Below are positions 1 through 7,953 of a DNA stretch of 10,722 bases, in pieces. The translations under genes were made by a program, and so were the position numbers. The stretch is taken from contig JADFWE010000264.1 in the NCBI GenBank assembly GCA_015222915.1, positions 1 through 10,722 on the forward strand. Direction: 5' to 3'. Source of the stretch: Pseudomonadota bacterium (GTDB lineage Bacteria; Pseudomonadota; Gammaproteobacteria; SZUA-229). How positions within the stretch are numbered: the first letter of the stretch is position 1; each line of letters begins with the position of its first letter. Under the pieces are notes generated by a model that searched no databases, had not been told where the DNA came from, and saw nothing but the letters and a program-made list of their open reading frames with translations.

Positions 1-80
1 CTGATAGAGATTGCCGCGCTTCGCTCGCAATGACAAATATCAAAGGCTTTTCCTTTGCGTCTCTGCGGCTCTGCGCGAGC
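1..80. repeat. Dispersed intergenic repeat fragments
   Basis: No gene is visible in positions 1-166. Positions 10-31 hold an inverted repeat (ATTGC ... GCAAT, with an inner GCG/CGC pair) whose minus strand reads GTCATTGCGAGCGAAGCG. From memory, this string is common as an intergenic repeat in environmental proteobacteria. It is followed by a perfect 6-bp hairpin, CAAAGG-CTTTT-CCTTTG (41-57). A second repeat-like block rich in CTCTGCG/CTCTGCGC units follows at about 52-80. The left end is cut by the window. The family assignment is recall, not a search. Confidence 0.55.
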
Positions 81-166
81 AATATTGTTTTAAACGCTTT
101 TAAGGTCTGCTTTGTGTCAACAGCGGTCATATGGCTTTCTGCTGGTGTTACATGTTCAAGTTTTAG

Positions 167-520
167 CTAAGCTTGTTTAAGTTTATCGCCTGACCAGGCG
201 CGGACCAGTGCCCACAGGGCAAAAACGATAAAAACAGTATGCACCAGAGTGAAATAGGTGATCACATAGACCCAGGTCCAGGGTGAATCGAAACCACCGA
301 GAAGGATCATCAGTGTACTGACCAGAAAGAGTACAGCGGCAGCGATTATATTGATCTGTATGCCCAGCAGTGCATGGTAGCGGTCGATGTCTCCTGGTCG
401 GGTCTTCCGGTAGATCAGCAGCAGGGCAATAAAGCCGATAACTGGCAGGATCGTCAGGTTGAGCAGAGAGGTCAGAGCCGCATCTGATGCGCGTTTTAGC
501 TGGGTTTCATCGGTTTTCAT
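167..520 (-). CDS. Small 3-TM membrane protein, unknown function
   Basis: This 117-aa protein starts at an ATG (520) preceded by a purine-rich GATGAGAGA stretch that can serve as ribosome binding site. It has three hydrophobic segments at about residues 18-37, 52-75 and 82-108, with a short charged N-terminus (MKTDETQLKR) and a basic C-terminal tail. The loop RPGDIDRYHA between TM1 and TM2, followed by a helix with LLGIQINI, faintly recalls Tic20/DUF4870-type small membrane proteins, but I do not recognise a family with confidence. It lies downstream of norCB on the same strand but beyond an intrinsic terminator, so it is probably a separate transcription unit or reached only by read-through. 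A role in NO reductase assembly is possible from position only. No metal-binding or redox motif is visible. Confidence 0.75.
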   Translation of the reverse strand: MKTDETQLKRASDAALTSLLNLTILPVIGFIALLLIYRKTRPGDIDRYHALLGIQINIIAAAVLFLVSTLMILLGGFDSPWTWVYVITYFTLVHTVFIVFALWALVRAWSGDKLKQA

Positions 521-582
521 TGCTGTCTCTCATCTTCATTTTACGTAACCCGACCTTACATCATTTTATTTCATCGGGCACA

Positions 583-614
583 AAAAAATACCGCCTGTAA
601 GGGCGGTATTTTTT
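583..614. terminator. Bidirectional rho-independent terminator after norB
   Basis: ATACCGCC (588-595), a 6-nt loop, then GGCGGTAT (602-609) form a perfect 8-bp GC-rich stem. It is flanked by an A run on the left (582-587) and a T run on the right (610-614). Read on the minus strand, it ends in a U tract about 60 nt past the norB stop codon, so it should terminate the norCB transcript. The symmetric A/T flanks would let it work in both directions. Confidence 0.9.
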
Positions 615-670
615 ATGTTCGAGTTTATCTAAGGAGTTCTGTCTGCGAGCAATCAGCCCTCCTTAAATCT

Positions 671-2068
<1,398 letters not shown>

Positions 2069-2506
2069 TTAACCTTGAATATTGGGTGGCCAGTCTCTGG
2101 CGATTTTAATGCCGTCAGCATATTTTAGGAATTGCGCGATCTCTTCCAGTTCCTGATCAGTAAAATTAAACTGAGGCATACTGCGACGACCGGGAATACC
2201 ATCGACGGGACGGCTCTTGATGAAACCCTTGATGGCTTCTGTGCTCTCGCCGAATCGGGTGTAAACATTGCCAAGTTCGGGGGCAAAATAAGCACCTTCA
2301 CCTAACAGGGTATGGCAACCAATGCAGTCATTGATTTCCCATAGACGTTTACCTGCAGCAACCTCTTCGGTCAGATTCTCTCTATTGTCAGTTTTAGGCA
2401 GACTCTCAACCGTATCGACGGTTAGTCCAATAAGTACCAGGAAGAAAAACACCGATCCCCCGTAGTAAATATTTCGTGCCATGCCCTTGGTAAAGGTTTC
2501 TCTCAT
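2069..2506 (-). CDS. norC: Nitric oxide reductase cytochrome c subunit NorC
   Basis: NorC is the membrane-anchored monoheme cytochrome c that passes electrons from soluble cytochromes to NorB. The open frame can begin at a GTG (2518), but I prefer the ATG at 2506. It gives MRETFTKGMARNIYYGG, the typical NorC N-terminus, a 145-aa protein of usual length, and a GTGAGA stretch upstream. One TM anchor (GGSVFFFLVLIGL) is followed by the periplasmic heme domain with CIGCH (residues 61-65 from this start) and a likely distal Met in RRSMPQF (Met110). It is first gene of norCB, preceded by a consensus FNR/DNR promoter, so low oxygen and NO probably induce it. The stop codon lies 12 nt before norB. All features expected of a functional subunit are present. 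Confidence 0.97.
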   Translation of the reverse strand: MRETFTKGMARNIYYGGSVFFFLVLIGLTVDTVESLPKTDNRENLTEEVAAGKRLWEINDCIGCHTLLGEGAYFAPELGNVYTRFGESTEAIKGFIKSRPVDGIPGRRSMPQFNFTDQELEEIAQFLKYADGIKIARDWPPNIQG

Positions 2507-2540
2507 AGCGGTTCTCACTTGATTTGAGTTAATGGTTCAC

Positions 2541-2568
2541 CATAGCCTGGGCACATGCTCAGACTATG
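2541..2568 (-). promoter_or_regulatory. Stem-loop at 5' end of norCB leader
   Basis: The 28-nt segment is an imperfect palindrome. As minus-strand RNA it pairs CAUAG with CUAUG and continues through a U-G wobble and three further pairs (9 pairs). One A-C mismatch and two G-C pairs follow, closed by a 4-nt AUGU loop. It would begin within about two nucleotides of the transcription start (about 2570) predicted from the FNR box. A hairpin so near the 5' end commonly protects mRNA from 5'-end-dependent decay. It is not followed by a U tract, so it is not a terminator. The function is inferred. Confidence 0.6.
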
Positions 2569-2576
2569 CGGATTTG

Positions 2577-2618
2577 ATGATACGGAAGTTATGGTAACAG
2601 GTACTTGATATTAATCAA
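2577..2618 (-). promoter_or_regulatory. Class II FNR/DNR-type promoter of norCB
   Basis: TTGATATTAATCAA (2605-2618) is a perfect TTGAT-N4-ATCAA palindrome, extended by one more pair to CTTGAT...ATCAAG. On the minus strand a TATCAT hexamer (2582-2577, five of six matches to TATAAT) sits where the -10 box belongs if the palindrome is centred at -41.5, giving a start near 2570. This geometry is that of activation by FNR/ANR (oxygen) or DNR/NNR (NO) regulators. The sequence alone cannot tell which protein binds. No other promoter candidate in the gap is as good. Confidence 0.88.
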
Positions 2619-2778
2619 GAAAGCGTAAAAGCAGTTGAACTGTTTGAGGTTTTAAGTGTCGTTGCTGACGAACAGGGTGGTGCATGACCCGGAAAAAATG
2701 CCAAAGAGGCTCTGACAGATTCAGATTGTTTCGAAATATATCTATATATGGGTAGGTTTGAGCAGTGTATGAGGTTAC
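2619..2778. other. Non-coding gap between nirJ and the norC promoter
   Basis: No credible gene is seen in this stretch. On the minus strand, after the nirJ stop, there is an AT-rich near-palindrome (ATATATCTATATAT, about 2735-2750). Further on, a short GCC...GGC pairing is followed by ATTTTTT (about 2692-2710). This could be a weak terminator for the nir operon, but the stem is only three pairs. Read-through from nir into norCB is therefore plausible. Confidence 0.4.
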
Positions 2779-4020
2779 TCAGGCTGTTCGCCTTCCAGGC
2801 GCGGTGTTTCTTTTCCAGGGCGTCAGTTGCAGACGGTCTTCCTCGTCGCTGACGCCGATCTCACTGTTCTCAAGATAACAGCCGGGGTCTTCAGCCCAGA
2901 AGTTGCCGCTTAACGACCAGGCTCGGGTACGCGAGTTGCCGCCGCAGATATCGATGTACTTGCACTGTGCGCAACGACCTTCGACCGGACGTGATTTCAG
3001 TTTCAGGCCGGCCATCAGCGGGTCGGATGTGTCCATCCATATATCTGAAAATTTAGCCTGTTTTACATTGCCGATGGTGTAGTCCCACCACATGGTATCG
3101 GGGTGCACGTTACCGATATTGTCGATATTGGAGATGTTGACGCCGGAAGAGTTACCGCCCCAGTTATTCAGCATGACCTCCAGACGTTCAGCATGCTGTG
3201 GCAGGTGTTCACGCGCCCATAGCAGCAGATATACGCCATCGGCATCGTTGTTACCGGTAACGAACTCGCGTCGTTTACCATCAAGTGCATCCTGCCAGCA
3301 GGTCTCGAATAACAGGTCCATGGCTTCGCGGGTCATCTTGTGGTGCAGGTCATCGCCACGGTTTTTATTGCCGCGACCGGCATAGTTGAGGTGTGACAGG
3401 TAGAACTTGTCGACACCCTCATCATCCATCAGTTGTAGCAGGGCGGGCAGGTCCTGTTTGTTGTCCTGGGTCAGGGTAAAGCGTAGCCCGACTTTGATGC
3501 CGGCATCCCTGCACAGGCGTATGCCGCGCAATGCCTCATCGTAGGATCCCTGCTTGCGGCGGAATCTATCGTGGGTCTCGCGCATACCATCGATGCTGAT
3601 ACCGACGTAGTTGTAGCCGACATCGACGATTTTCTGGATGTTGTCTTCGGTGATCAGTGTGCCGTTGGAAGACAGCCCGACATAGAAGCCCATGTCTTTA
3701 GCGTGATGTGATATCTCGAATATATCCGGGCGCATCAGAGGTTCACCACCGGAGAGGATCAGTACCGGTACGCCAAAATCTTTCAGGTCATCCATCACTT
3801 CAAACACTTTCTCTGTGTTCAGTTCGCCAGGGAAGTCTTTATCTGCCGAGGTGGCGTAACAATGTTTGCAGGTGAGGTTGCAGCGTCGGATCAGGTTCCA
3901 GATAACCACCGGGCCGGATATCTTTTTTGCGGTCGCCGGTGTGGATGCGCCGACAGGGCGGGATGGCCTGTGGTTAGCATCGGTCTGCAAAGCATGCATG
4001 TACTGGCTTAATCGAAACAT
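2779..4020 (-). CDS. nirJ: Heme d1 biosynthesis radical SAM protein NirJ
   Basis: NirJ is the cytoplasmic radical SAM enzyme that acts on didecarboxysiroheme (12,18-didecarboxysiroheme) to replace two propionate side chains by the oxo groups of heme d1. The 413-aa protein has the cluster motif CNLTCKHCY with Cys47, Cys51 and Cys54, the SAM-binding GGEP at 91-94, and a C-terminal SPASM-like cysteine set (Cys350, Cys353, Cys359, Cys381) for a second iron-sulfur cluster. Length is slightly above the usual 380-400 because of a charged C-terminal tail. The ATG at 4020 has a good AAGGA six bases upstream. It is last gene of the nir operon, 31 nt after nirGH. The heme-synthesis paralogues AhbC/AhbD and other SPASM maturases share the fold, but the nirF and nirD/L/G/H neighbours fix the assignment. 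Confidence 0.95.
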   Translation of the reverse strand: MFRLSQYMHALQTDANHRPSRPVGASTPATAKKISGPVVIWNLIRRCNLTCKHCYATSADKDFPGELNTEKVFEVMDDLKDFGVPVLILSGGEPLMRPDIFEISHHAKDMGFYVGLSSNGTLITEDNIQKIVDVGYNYVGISIDGMRETHDRFRRKQGSYDEALRGIRLCRDAGIKVGLRFTLTQDNKQDLPALLQLMDDEGVDKFYLSHLNYAGRGNKNRGDDLHHKMTREAMDLLFETCWQDALDGKRREFVTGNNDADGVYLLLWAREHLPQHAERLEVMLNNWGGNSSGVNISNIDNIGNVHPDTMWWDYTIGNVKQAKFSDIWMDTSDPLMAGLKLKSRPVEGRCAQCKYIDICGGNSRTRAWSLSGNFWAEDPGCYLENSEIGVSDEEDRLQLTPWKRNTAPGRRTA

Positions 4021-4051
4021 GGGTTTTCCTTTTTTATGTCTGGTATGTCGG

Positions 4052-5110
4052 TCAGGCTGCGAGACGAAGGCCGGTTTTCTTCAGGATGGCTGAACTGTAT
4101 AGCGTATCATGTGCTTTACAGTTATCGCCTAATAATTGTTCGATTTTTTTCGCTTTAGCATTTACCTCGTCCTTGCCCGACCCGTGTACCATGGCAAACA
4201 TATTGTATCGCCACATGGGCAGGTGCCGGGGGCGTTGATAACAGTGGCTGACGAAATCCAGCTGGCCGATAAGGTTTCCCAGCTCTGTCACCCTGTCGTC
4301 GGATACATCCCAAACGGTCATACCGTTAGCCGTCAGACCGAGTTTGTAGTGATTGGGTACGGCGCCTATGCGGCGGATGATGCCACAGGCTAACATCCGT
4401 TTCAGACGTTGGATAACATCATCTTCGGTCAGGCCGATATTGTGCGCGATGCCCAGGTAAGGCTTGCTTTCGACAGGCAGACCCGACTGCGTGATCCTGA
4501 GTATTTTTCGATCGCTATCATCGAGCTGGTAAGCTCCCGCCTCGACATCATCGATAGCGGTATTTTCAGGCACAGGCATGGTCGTGACTTTGTTGTTTTC
4601 GTCGAGGTGCAGCCAGAGGCCGATATAAAATTCCTGCTGCTTGGGAAAGTTGTAGACGCGCAGGCTGGTCGTCTTCTCGATCGAAGATATCACCTTAAGC
4701 AGTTCGGCCTGTGCCTCGGTCGCTATCACGAACCACATATTCAGCTCGTGCTCACGGCGGTAGTTATGCGCGACCTCAGGGTAAGTGTTGACCAGCGCAG
4801 TCACGATCTCATACCGGTTTTCGGGGACGCTTATCGCTGCCAGCGTCAAACCGCCACCGAGGCGGGCAGCATCATAGAGCGGTCCGAAGCGGGTGAGTGT
4901 TTTTTGTTCTTTTAAATGCTGTACCGCTTTTATCAGTTCGTCCTCGGTACAGGAAAGTTCTTTTGCAATGGTATCAAAAGGCCGTTCGACCAGAGGGAAA
5001 TTACCCTGAAAGTTATTGATGAAATCCCGTTCCAGCTTCGATAAGACTATATCTTTCGTGTCTGCAGCCTTTTGGCTAGTATCTGCCGAGTTAGTGGTCG
5101 AAGGGCTCAT
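4052..5110 (-). CDS. nirGH: Fused siroheme decarboxylase, NirG-NirH type
   Basis: This 352-aa protein contains two AsnC/Lrp-like halves in tandem, each with a winged-helix part and an effector-like part. The N-terminal half (about 25-170) carries the A-type motif AHNYRREHELNMWF (114-127). The C-terminal half (about 196-352) carries the B-type signature GLTANGMTVWDVSDDR and the run 289-310 ending MFAMVHG. NirD/L/G/H proteins are not regulators. They remove acetate carboxyl groups from siroheme to give didecarboxysiroheme. The position between nirL and nirJ matches nirG-nirH of Pseudomonas aeruginosa, so I read this as a G-H fusion joined by a linker at about 171-195. Fused two-domain forms (NirDL) are known elsewhere. 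The ATG at 5110 has only a weak GAGAA upstream, and the preceding gap holds tandem repeats. Confidence 0.9.
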   Translation of the reverse strand: MSPSTTNSADTSQKAADTKDIVLSKLERDFINNFQGNFPLVERPFDTIAKELSCTEDELIKAVQHLKEQKTLTRFGPLYDAARLGGGLTLAAISVPENRYEIVTALVNTYPEVAHNYRREHELNMWFVIATEAQAELLKVISSIEKTTSLRVYNFPKQQEFYIGLWLHLDENNKVTTMPVPENTAIDDVEAGAYQLDDSDRKILRITQSGLPVESKPYLGIAHNIGLTEDDVIQRLKRMLACGIIRRIGAVPNHYKLGLTANGMTVWDVSDDRVTELGNLIGQLDFVSHCYQRPRHLPMWRYNMFAMVHGSGKDEVNAKAKKIEQLLGDNCKAHDTLYSSAILKKTGLRLAA

Positions 5111-5135
5111 TAATTTTTCTCGGTGAGTGCTGTTA

Positions 5136-5233
5136 CTAAGGTTCAGGTATTAATATTCAGGTATTAAGGTTCAGATATTAAGGTTCAGATATTAAGGTTC
5201 AGATATTTAAGACTCAGGCATTGAGGTTCAGGG
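5136..5233. repeat. 14-bp tandem repeat array, seven copies
   Basis: Copies start at 5136, 5150, 5164, 5178, 5192, 5206 and 5221. Consensus on the plus strand is TTAAGGTTCAGATA. Copies 3-5 are identical, copy 6 is 15 nt, and the outer copies are degenerate. The array fills most of the 117-nt gap between nirL and nirGH, and its last copy covers the nirL stop codon. On the coding (minus) strand each full unit carries CTGAACCTTAA, so stops are frequent and it is not translated. The three identical inner copies point to recent slippage expansion. Confidence 0.9.
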
Positions 5234-5875
5234 TTTGTCGGCGTTTTTTATCAGTCGCAGTTTGGCTGCGGCCCTGGTTTTTGGTTTCATGGTTTTTGGT
5301 CTTGTCTCTGTATTGCCCTGCGCATAACTTGCACCGCGTTGTTTGAATCGACGGGTGCTGAACAGGATGGTATGTTCGATATCCTGCAGTCCGCATTCGT
5401 TCACTATATCTTCAACTTTTTTTGCGACTTCATCGCGGTCACTGCCGTGCACCATGGTGAACAGGTTGTATGACCAGTCGGGGAGACGGCGGGGACGACG
5501 GTAACTCAGCGTTACGCAGGAATATTTTCCGATGCACATGCCAAGTTCTTCGACCCTGTCATCGGGCACGTCCCAGACCACCATGCCGTTGGCGGTATAG
5601 CCAAGTTCTTTGTGGCGAACCACCACGCCATAACGCTTGATGGCGCCTTTATCGGTCAGCTGCTGCAGCCGTGCGATAACATCCTGCTCGCTCGTGCCCA
5701 GCTGCCTGGCTATCTCGGCATAGGGACGACTGGTCACCGGCAGACCGTGTTCCACCGCTTTGATCAATGCCCGGTCTTCGAGTGTGATCTGCAATACCTG
5801 TTTGTTCAAGTCAGTAGCGTTCATGGCTGGATCCTGTGAGGTCTTATCCTGTGGGTTCATATCTTGACCCTTCAT
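5228..5875 (-). CDS. nirL: Siroheme decarboxylase subunit, NirL type
   Basis: This is a B-type NirD/L/G/H protein that works with an A-type partner to decarboxylate siroheme during heme d1 synthesis. Of 215 aa, about 31-82 form the AsnC-like winged helix. GYTANGMVVWDVPDDR (92-107), the SYRRPRR...NLFTMVHG run (124-144) and LFSTRRFKQRGASY (171-184) are the family signatures. The ATG at 5875 overlaps the nirD stop as ATGA. However, the ATG at 5860 (residue 6) has a much better ribosome site, AAGGG seven bases upstream, and may be the true start. The last 30 residues are an unusual Lys/Arg-rich tail absent from the fused paralogue, ending inside a tandem repeat. By operon order (D then L) it pairs with the gene just upstream. 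Confidence 0.9.
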   Translation of the reverse strand: MKGQDMNPQDKTSQDPAMNATDLNKQVLQITLEDRALIKAVEHGLPVTSRPYAEIARQLGTSEQDVIARLQQLTDKGAIKRYGVVVRHKELGYTANGMVVWDVPDDRVEELGMCIGKYSCVTLSYRRPRRLPDWSYNLFTMVHGSDRDEVAKKVEDIVNECGLQDIEHTILFSTRRFKQRGASYAQGNTETRPKTMKPKTRAAAKLRLIKNADKP

Positions 5876-6351
5876 TTCGTTGCACTCGCTTTTAACTGGA
5901 AGCCCAGGTCGATGAAATAATCATCCAGCATCGGCAGTGACATCAACGGGTATTCGGTATGTTGTTCGATCTCATGTAATACGATGTCCAGGTGTTCCGC
6001 GCTGGAAGCGGTGACCACGAACCACAGGTTGTATTCGTGTTCGCGTTCGTAGTTGTGGTTCACTTCAGGGAAGGCGCTGATGATGCGTGCTACACACTCC
6101 AGGTCCTGTTTGGGGATCGCCATCGCGGCCAGTGTGCTGACCCCGATTTTGTTAGGCCGGAAGACAGGGCCGACACGGCTGATCACGCCACGGTCCTGCA
6201 GTGACTGTATGGTCTCTAATACTTTTTCTTCGCTAACGTCCAGTTGTTTTGCCATGTCGGCATAAGGTGTTGCAGACAAAGACATGTCGCGCTGATAATC
6301 GTTCAGCAAATGCTGTTCGAGTGGTGAAAAATCATTGATTGAATCTGTCAT
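5872..6351 (-). CDS. nirD: Siroheme decarboxylase subunit, NirD type
   Basis: This 159-aa A-type member of the AsnC-like siroheme decarboxylase family forms, with NirL, an enzyme that converts siroheme to didecarboxysiroheme. Residues 10-60 are a winged helix-turn-helix (DMAKQLDVSEEKVLETIQSL). GPVFRPNKIGVSTLAAMAIP (61-80) and NHNYEREHEYNLWF (98-111) are the hallmark stretches, with the histidines expected at the active site. It matches the N-terminal half of NirGH in layout, so the two arose by duplication. The ATG at 6351 follows ACAGGTCTT as ribosome site, 37 nt after nirF. The 4-base overlap with nirL suggests coupled translation and a 1:1 complex. General annotation pipelines often mislabel such genes as Lrp/AsnC regulators. 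Here the context rules that out. Confidence 0.92.
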   Translation of the reverse strand: MTDSINDFSPLEQHLLNDYQRDMSLSATPYADMAKQLDVSEEKVLETIQSLQDRGVISRVGPVFRPNKIGVSTLAAMAIPKQDLECVARIISAFPEVNHNYEREHEYNLWFVVTASSAEHLDIVLHEIEQHTEYPLMSLPMLDDYFIDLGFQLKASATK

Positions 6352-6388
6352 GATAAGACCTGTCGGTTATGTTCTGTCATGGGCCATG

Positions 6389-7576
6389 CTACAGGCCGAT
6401 ACGGTGCGCGCGAGAAGTAAAAAATATACCGCTGGGTTTTTTAGCGTCAAACGTTACCAGCTGTTGCAGTGTTTCAGTATCAAAGACGGCTATACGGTCT
6501 TCGTCCCGTATCGATGCCCACACCTGTCCGCCCCGTGGTTCGAATTCCATGTGTAAAACGCCTTTACCGGGCGTCAATGTTTTTATGATCTTCAGTGACT
6601 GGGTGTCGATGACCTGCAGGGTATCGTTGTTAGGAACAGCAAAGTTGACCCAGATGTTGCGGCCGTCGGGACGTGCCATAACAAAGACCGGCTGGCCATG
6701 TACTTTGATGCGTCCGGCCTCGCTCCAGTCCAGTGTGTTGATTACCAGTACTTCGTGATGGCCGACGGCAGGGACGAAAGCAAAGTTACCGGCAATGGCC
6801 CAGCCTTCGAGGTGCGGCATCTTGTAGACCGGAAGTTTCTTCTCACCTTTACCGTAACCGTCGAGGATGCGCCTGGTTCCAGCATCGAGATTCCACAGGT
6901 CCAGCAACACCATGCCGTCTTCGCCGAACAGGCCGGCGATGTAATAACGACCGTCCGGTGTGATCAGTGCATCGTAGGGATTTTTGCCGATGTCTTTAAA
7001 TTTGGTGATCACGGGTTTGTTGACGTCGGTCATGTCAGCGACCCATATCTCGCCGGCATCCCACAGGCTGAATACAAATTTCTGTCCCGGTGCGTCGACC
7101 AGGCCGATGACTTTTGATTGCAGTCCTTGATCCCCGTAGGTAGCAGGGATGTTGGCAACCAGCTCAAGTGTGTCTGCATCAAATATCTTTACGCCGCCGG
7201 GTTTGTAGTTAGACACTGCCACCAGGCGTCCATCCTGCGAGATAGCACCACCGATGCTGTTGCCGGACTGCATGATGCGTTTGACGATCTTTTTATCGAT
7301 GATATCGATCTTGGTCAGGCCGCCATCGCGGCCGAAGATATAGGCAAACTGTTCATCACGGGAATATACGGCAGAGGCGTGCGAAAGATCACCCAGTCCC
7401 TCGATCCGGCCCAGGCTGGAATTGGTGCTGGTCTCAACCACCTGAACACTGCCGTCAGCACGTTCGATGACGATGCCGAGGTCGCCGGTTCCGCGAGCGA
7501 ATACGTTCGCTGCCAGTAGCAGGCAGGTACCGAGCAGGGCTGAACGCAAGGCAGAGATAGATAGTGGACGGATCAC
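6389..7576 (-). CDS. nirF: Heme d1 biosynthesis protein NirF
   Basis: NirF is a periplasmic beta-propeller protein required late in heme d1 maturation. It resembles the d1 domain of nitrite reductase NirS and of NirN. The 395-aa product begins with a signal sequence (hydrophobic residues 12-26, likely cleavage after ANVFA at 27). Repeated propeller-blade strands follow, such as GGVKIFDADTLELV, NPYDALITPDGRYYIAG and NDTLQVIDTQSLKIIKTL. No c-type heme motif is present, which separates it from NirN and NirS. There is no convincing lipobox: the only Cys in the leader (18) is followed by more hydrophobic residues. So it seems soluble rather than lipid-anchored as reported for the Pseudomonas protein. 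The start is GTG (7576), overlapping the nirC stop as GTGA. Confidence 0.95.
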   Translation of the reverse strand: MIRPLSISALRSALLGTCLLLAANVFARGTGDLGIVIERADGSVQVVETSTNSSLGRIEGLGDLSHASAVYSRDEQFAYIFGRDGGLTKIDIIDKKIVKRIMQSGNSIGGAISQDGRLVAVSNYKPGGVKIFDADTLELVANIPATYGDQGLQSKVIGLVDAPGQKFVFSLWDAGEIWVADMTDVNKPVITKFKDIGKNPYDALITPDGRYYIAGLFGEDGMVLLDLWNLDAGTRRILDGYGKGEKKLPVYKMPHLEGWAIAGNFAFVPAVGHHEVLVINTLDWSEAGRIKVHGQPVFVMARPDGRNIWVNFAVPNNDTLQVIDTQSLKIIKTLTPGKGVLHMEFEPRGGQVWASIRDEDRIAVFDTETLQQLVTFDAKKPSGIFFTSRAHRIGL

Positions 7577-7953
7577 TTACCTGTTCCACTCAAGTCTTGT
7601 GATTTTTTGTTCAGCACCAGTTCAGTCTCCATCACCTTGCCGTCTTGTAGCTGCTCGGTAATCCATTCCGCATCATCGCGGCTGAGCATGGTGTTCCATG
7701 GCGGCATGGCGGTGTTCTCACGGCCGAGCAGGATGGTGTTCACCAGATAATCCCTGGGTTTGGCGGCAAGGGTCTCTGGCAGCAGTGCAGGCCCGAGGCC
7801 TCCTTTTAAAGTCATGCCGTGGCAGGAACCGCAATCATGTTTGATGAAGTACAGCAGTTCGTTCTGGCGGGCTGCGTCCACCCCGGCAACAGCGTGCAGC
7901 GAGGTCATCAGTCCGGCGCCGAGCAGGCTAGCGATGTAGAGCATTTTTTTCAT
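7573..7953 (-). CDS. nirC: Periplasmic cytochrome c55X, NirC
   Basis: NirC is a small monoheme c-type cytochrome of nir clusters, thought to supply or accept electrons in the last steps of heme d1 formation or for NirS. I start it at the ATG 7953 (126 aa), which has AGGA six bases upstream. A TTG further out would lengthen the leader without need. Residues 1-23 are a Sec signal peptide (MKKMLYIASLLGAG ... HAVA). Heme binding is at CGSCH (41-45), followed by GMTLKGGLGPALLP, and the likely axial Met is Met83 in NTAMPPW. The C-terminal 20 residues are polar. It overlaps nirE by 26 nt and nirF by 4 nt, so the three are translated as a chain. Confidence 0.92.
   Translation of the reverse strand: MKKMLYIASLLGAGLMTSLHAVAGVDAARQNELLYFIKHDCGSCHGMTLKGGLGPALLPETLAAKPRDYLVNTILLGRENTAMPPWNTMLSRDDAEWITEQLQDGKVMETELVLNKKSQDLSGTGK

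Noticed and set aside
2507..2518. GTG start of norC at 2518
   Set aside because: The ATG at 2506 gives the typical NorC N-terminus METFTKGMARN-like and has a better upstream purine stretch.
2634..2652. Second FNR-like site TTGAACTGTTTGAGG upstream of norC
   Set aside because: Only one half-site is recognisable and the spacing to the -10 is wrong.
2692..2710. Terminator after nirJ
   Set aside because: The T run is present but the stem is only about three pairs, so I list it only as a possibility within the gap entry.
4409..4915. 168-codon plus-strand open frame opposite nirGH
   Set aside because: It is antisense to a well-supported gene with family motifs, has no ribosome site of note and reads as low-complexity non-protein-like sequence. 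The same applies to other plus-strand frames opposite nirF, nirE and nirJ.
5136..5233. CRISPR array
   Set aside because: Units are 14 bp and directly adjacent, with no spacers and no cas genes nearby. It is a simple tandem repeat.
5214..5396. 60-codon minus-strand frame overlapping the end of nirL
   Set aside because: It lies in another frame of nirL, ends in the tandem repeats and shows no protein-like features.
4052..6351. Lrp/AsnC transcription regulators
   Set aside because: The winged-helix parts resemble AsnC regulators, but the HNYxREH and MVHG motifs and the place between nirF and nirJ identify siroheme decarboxylases.
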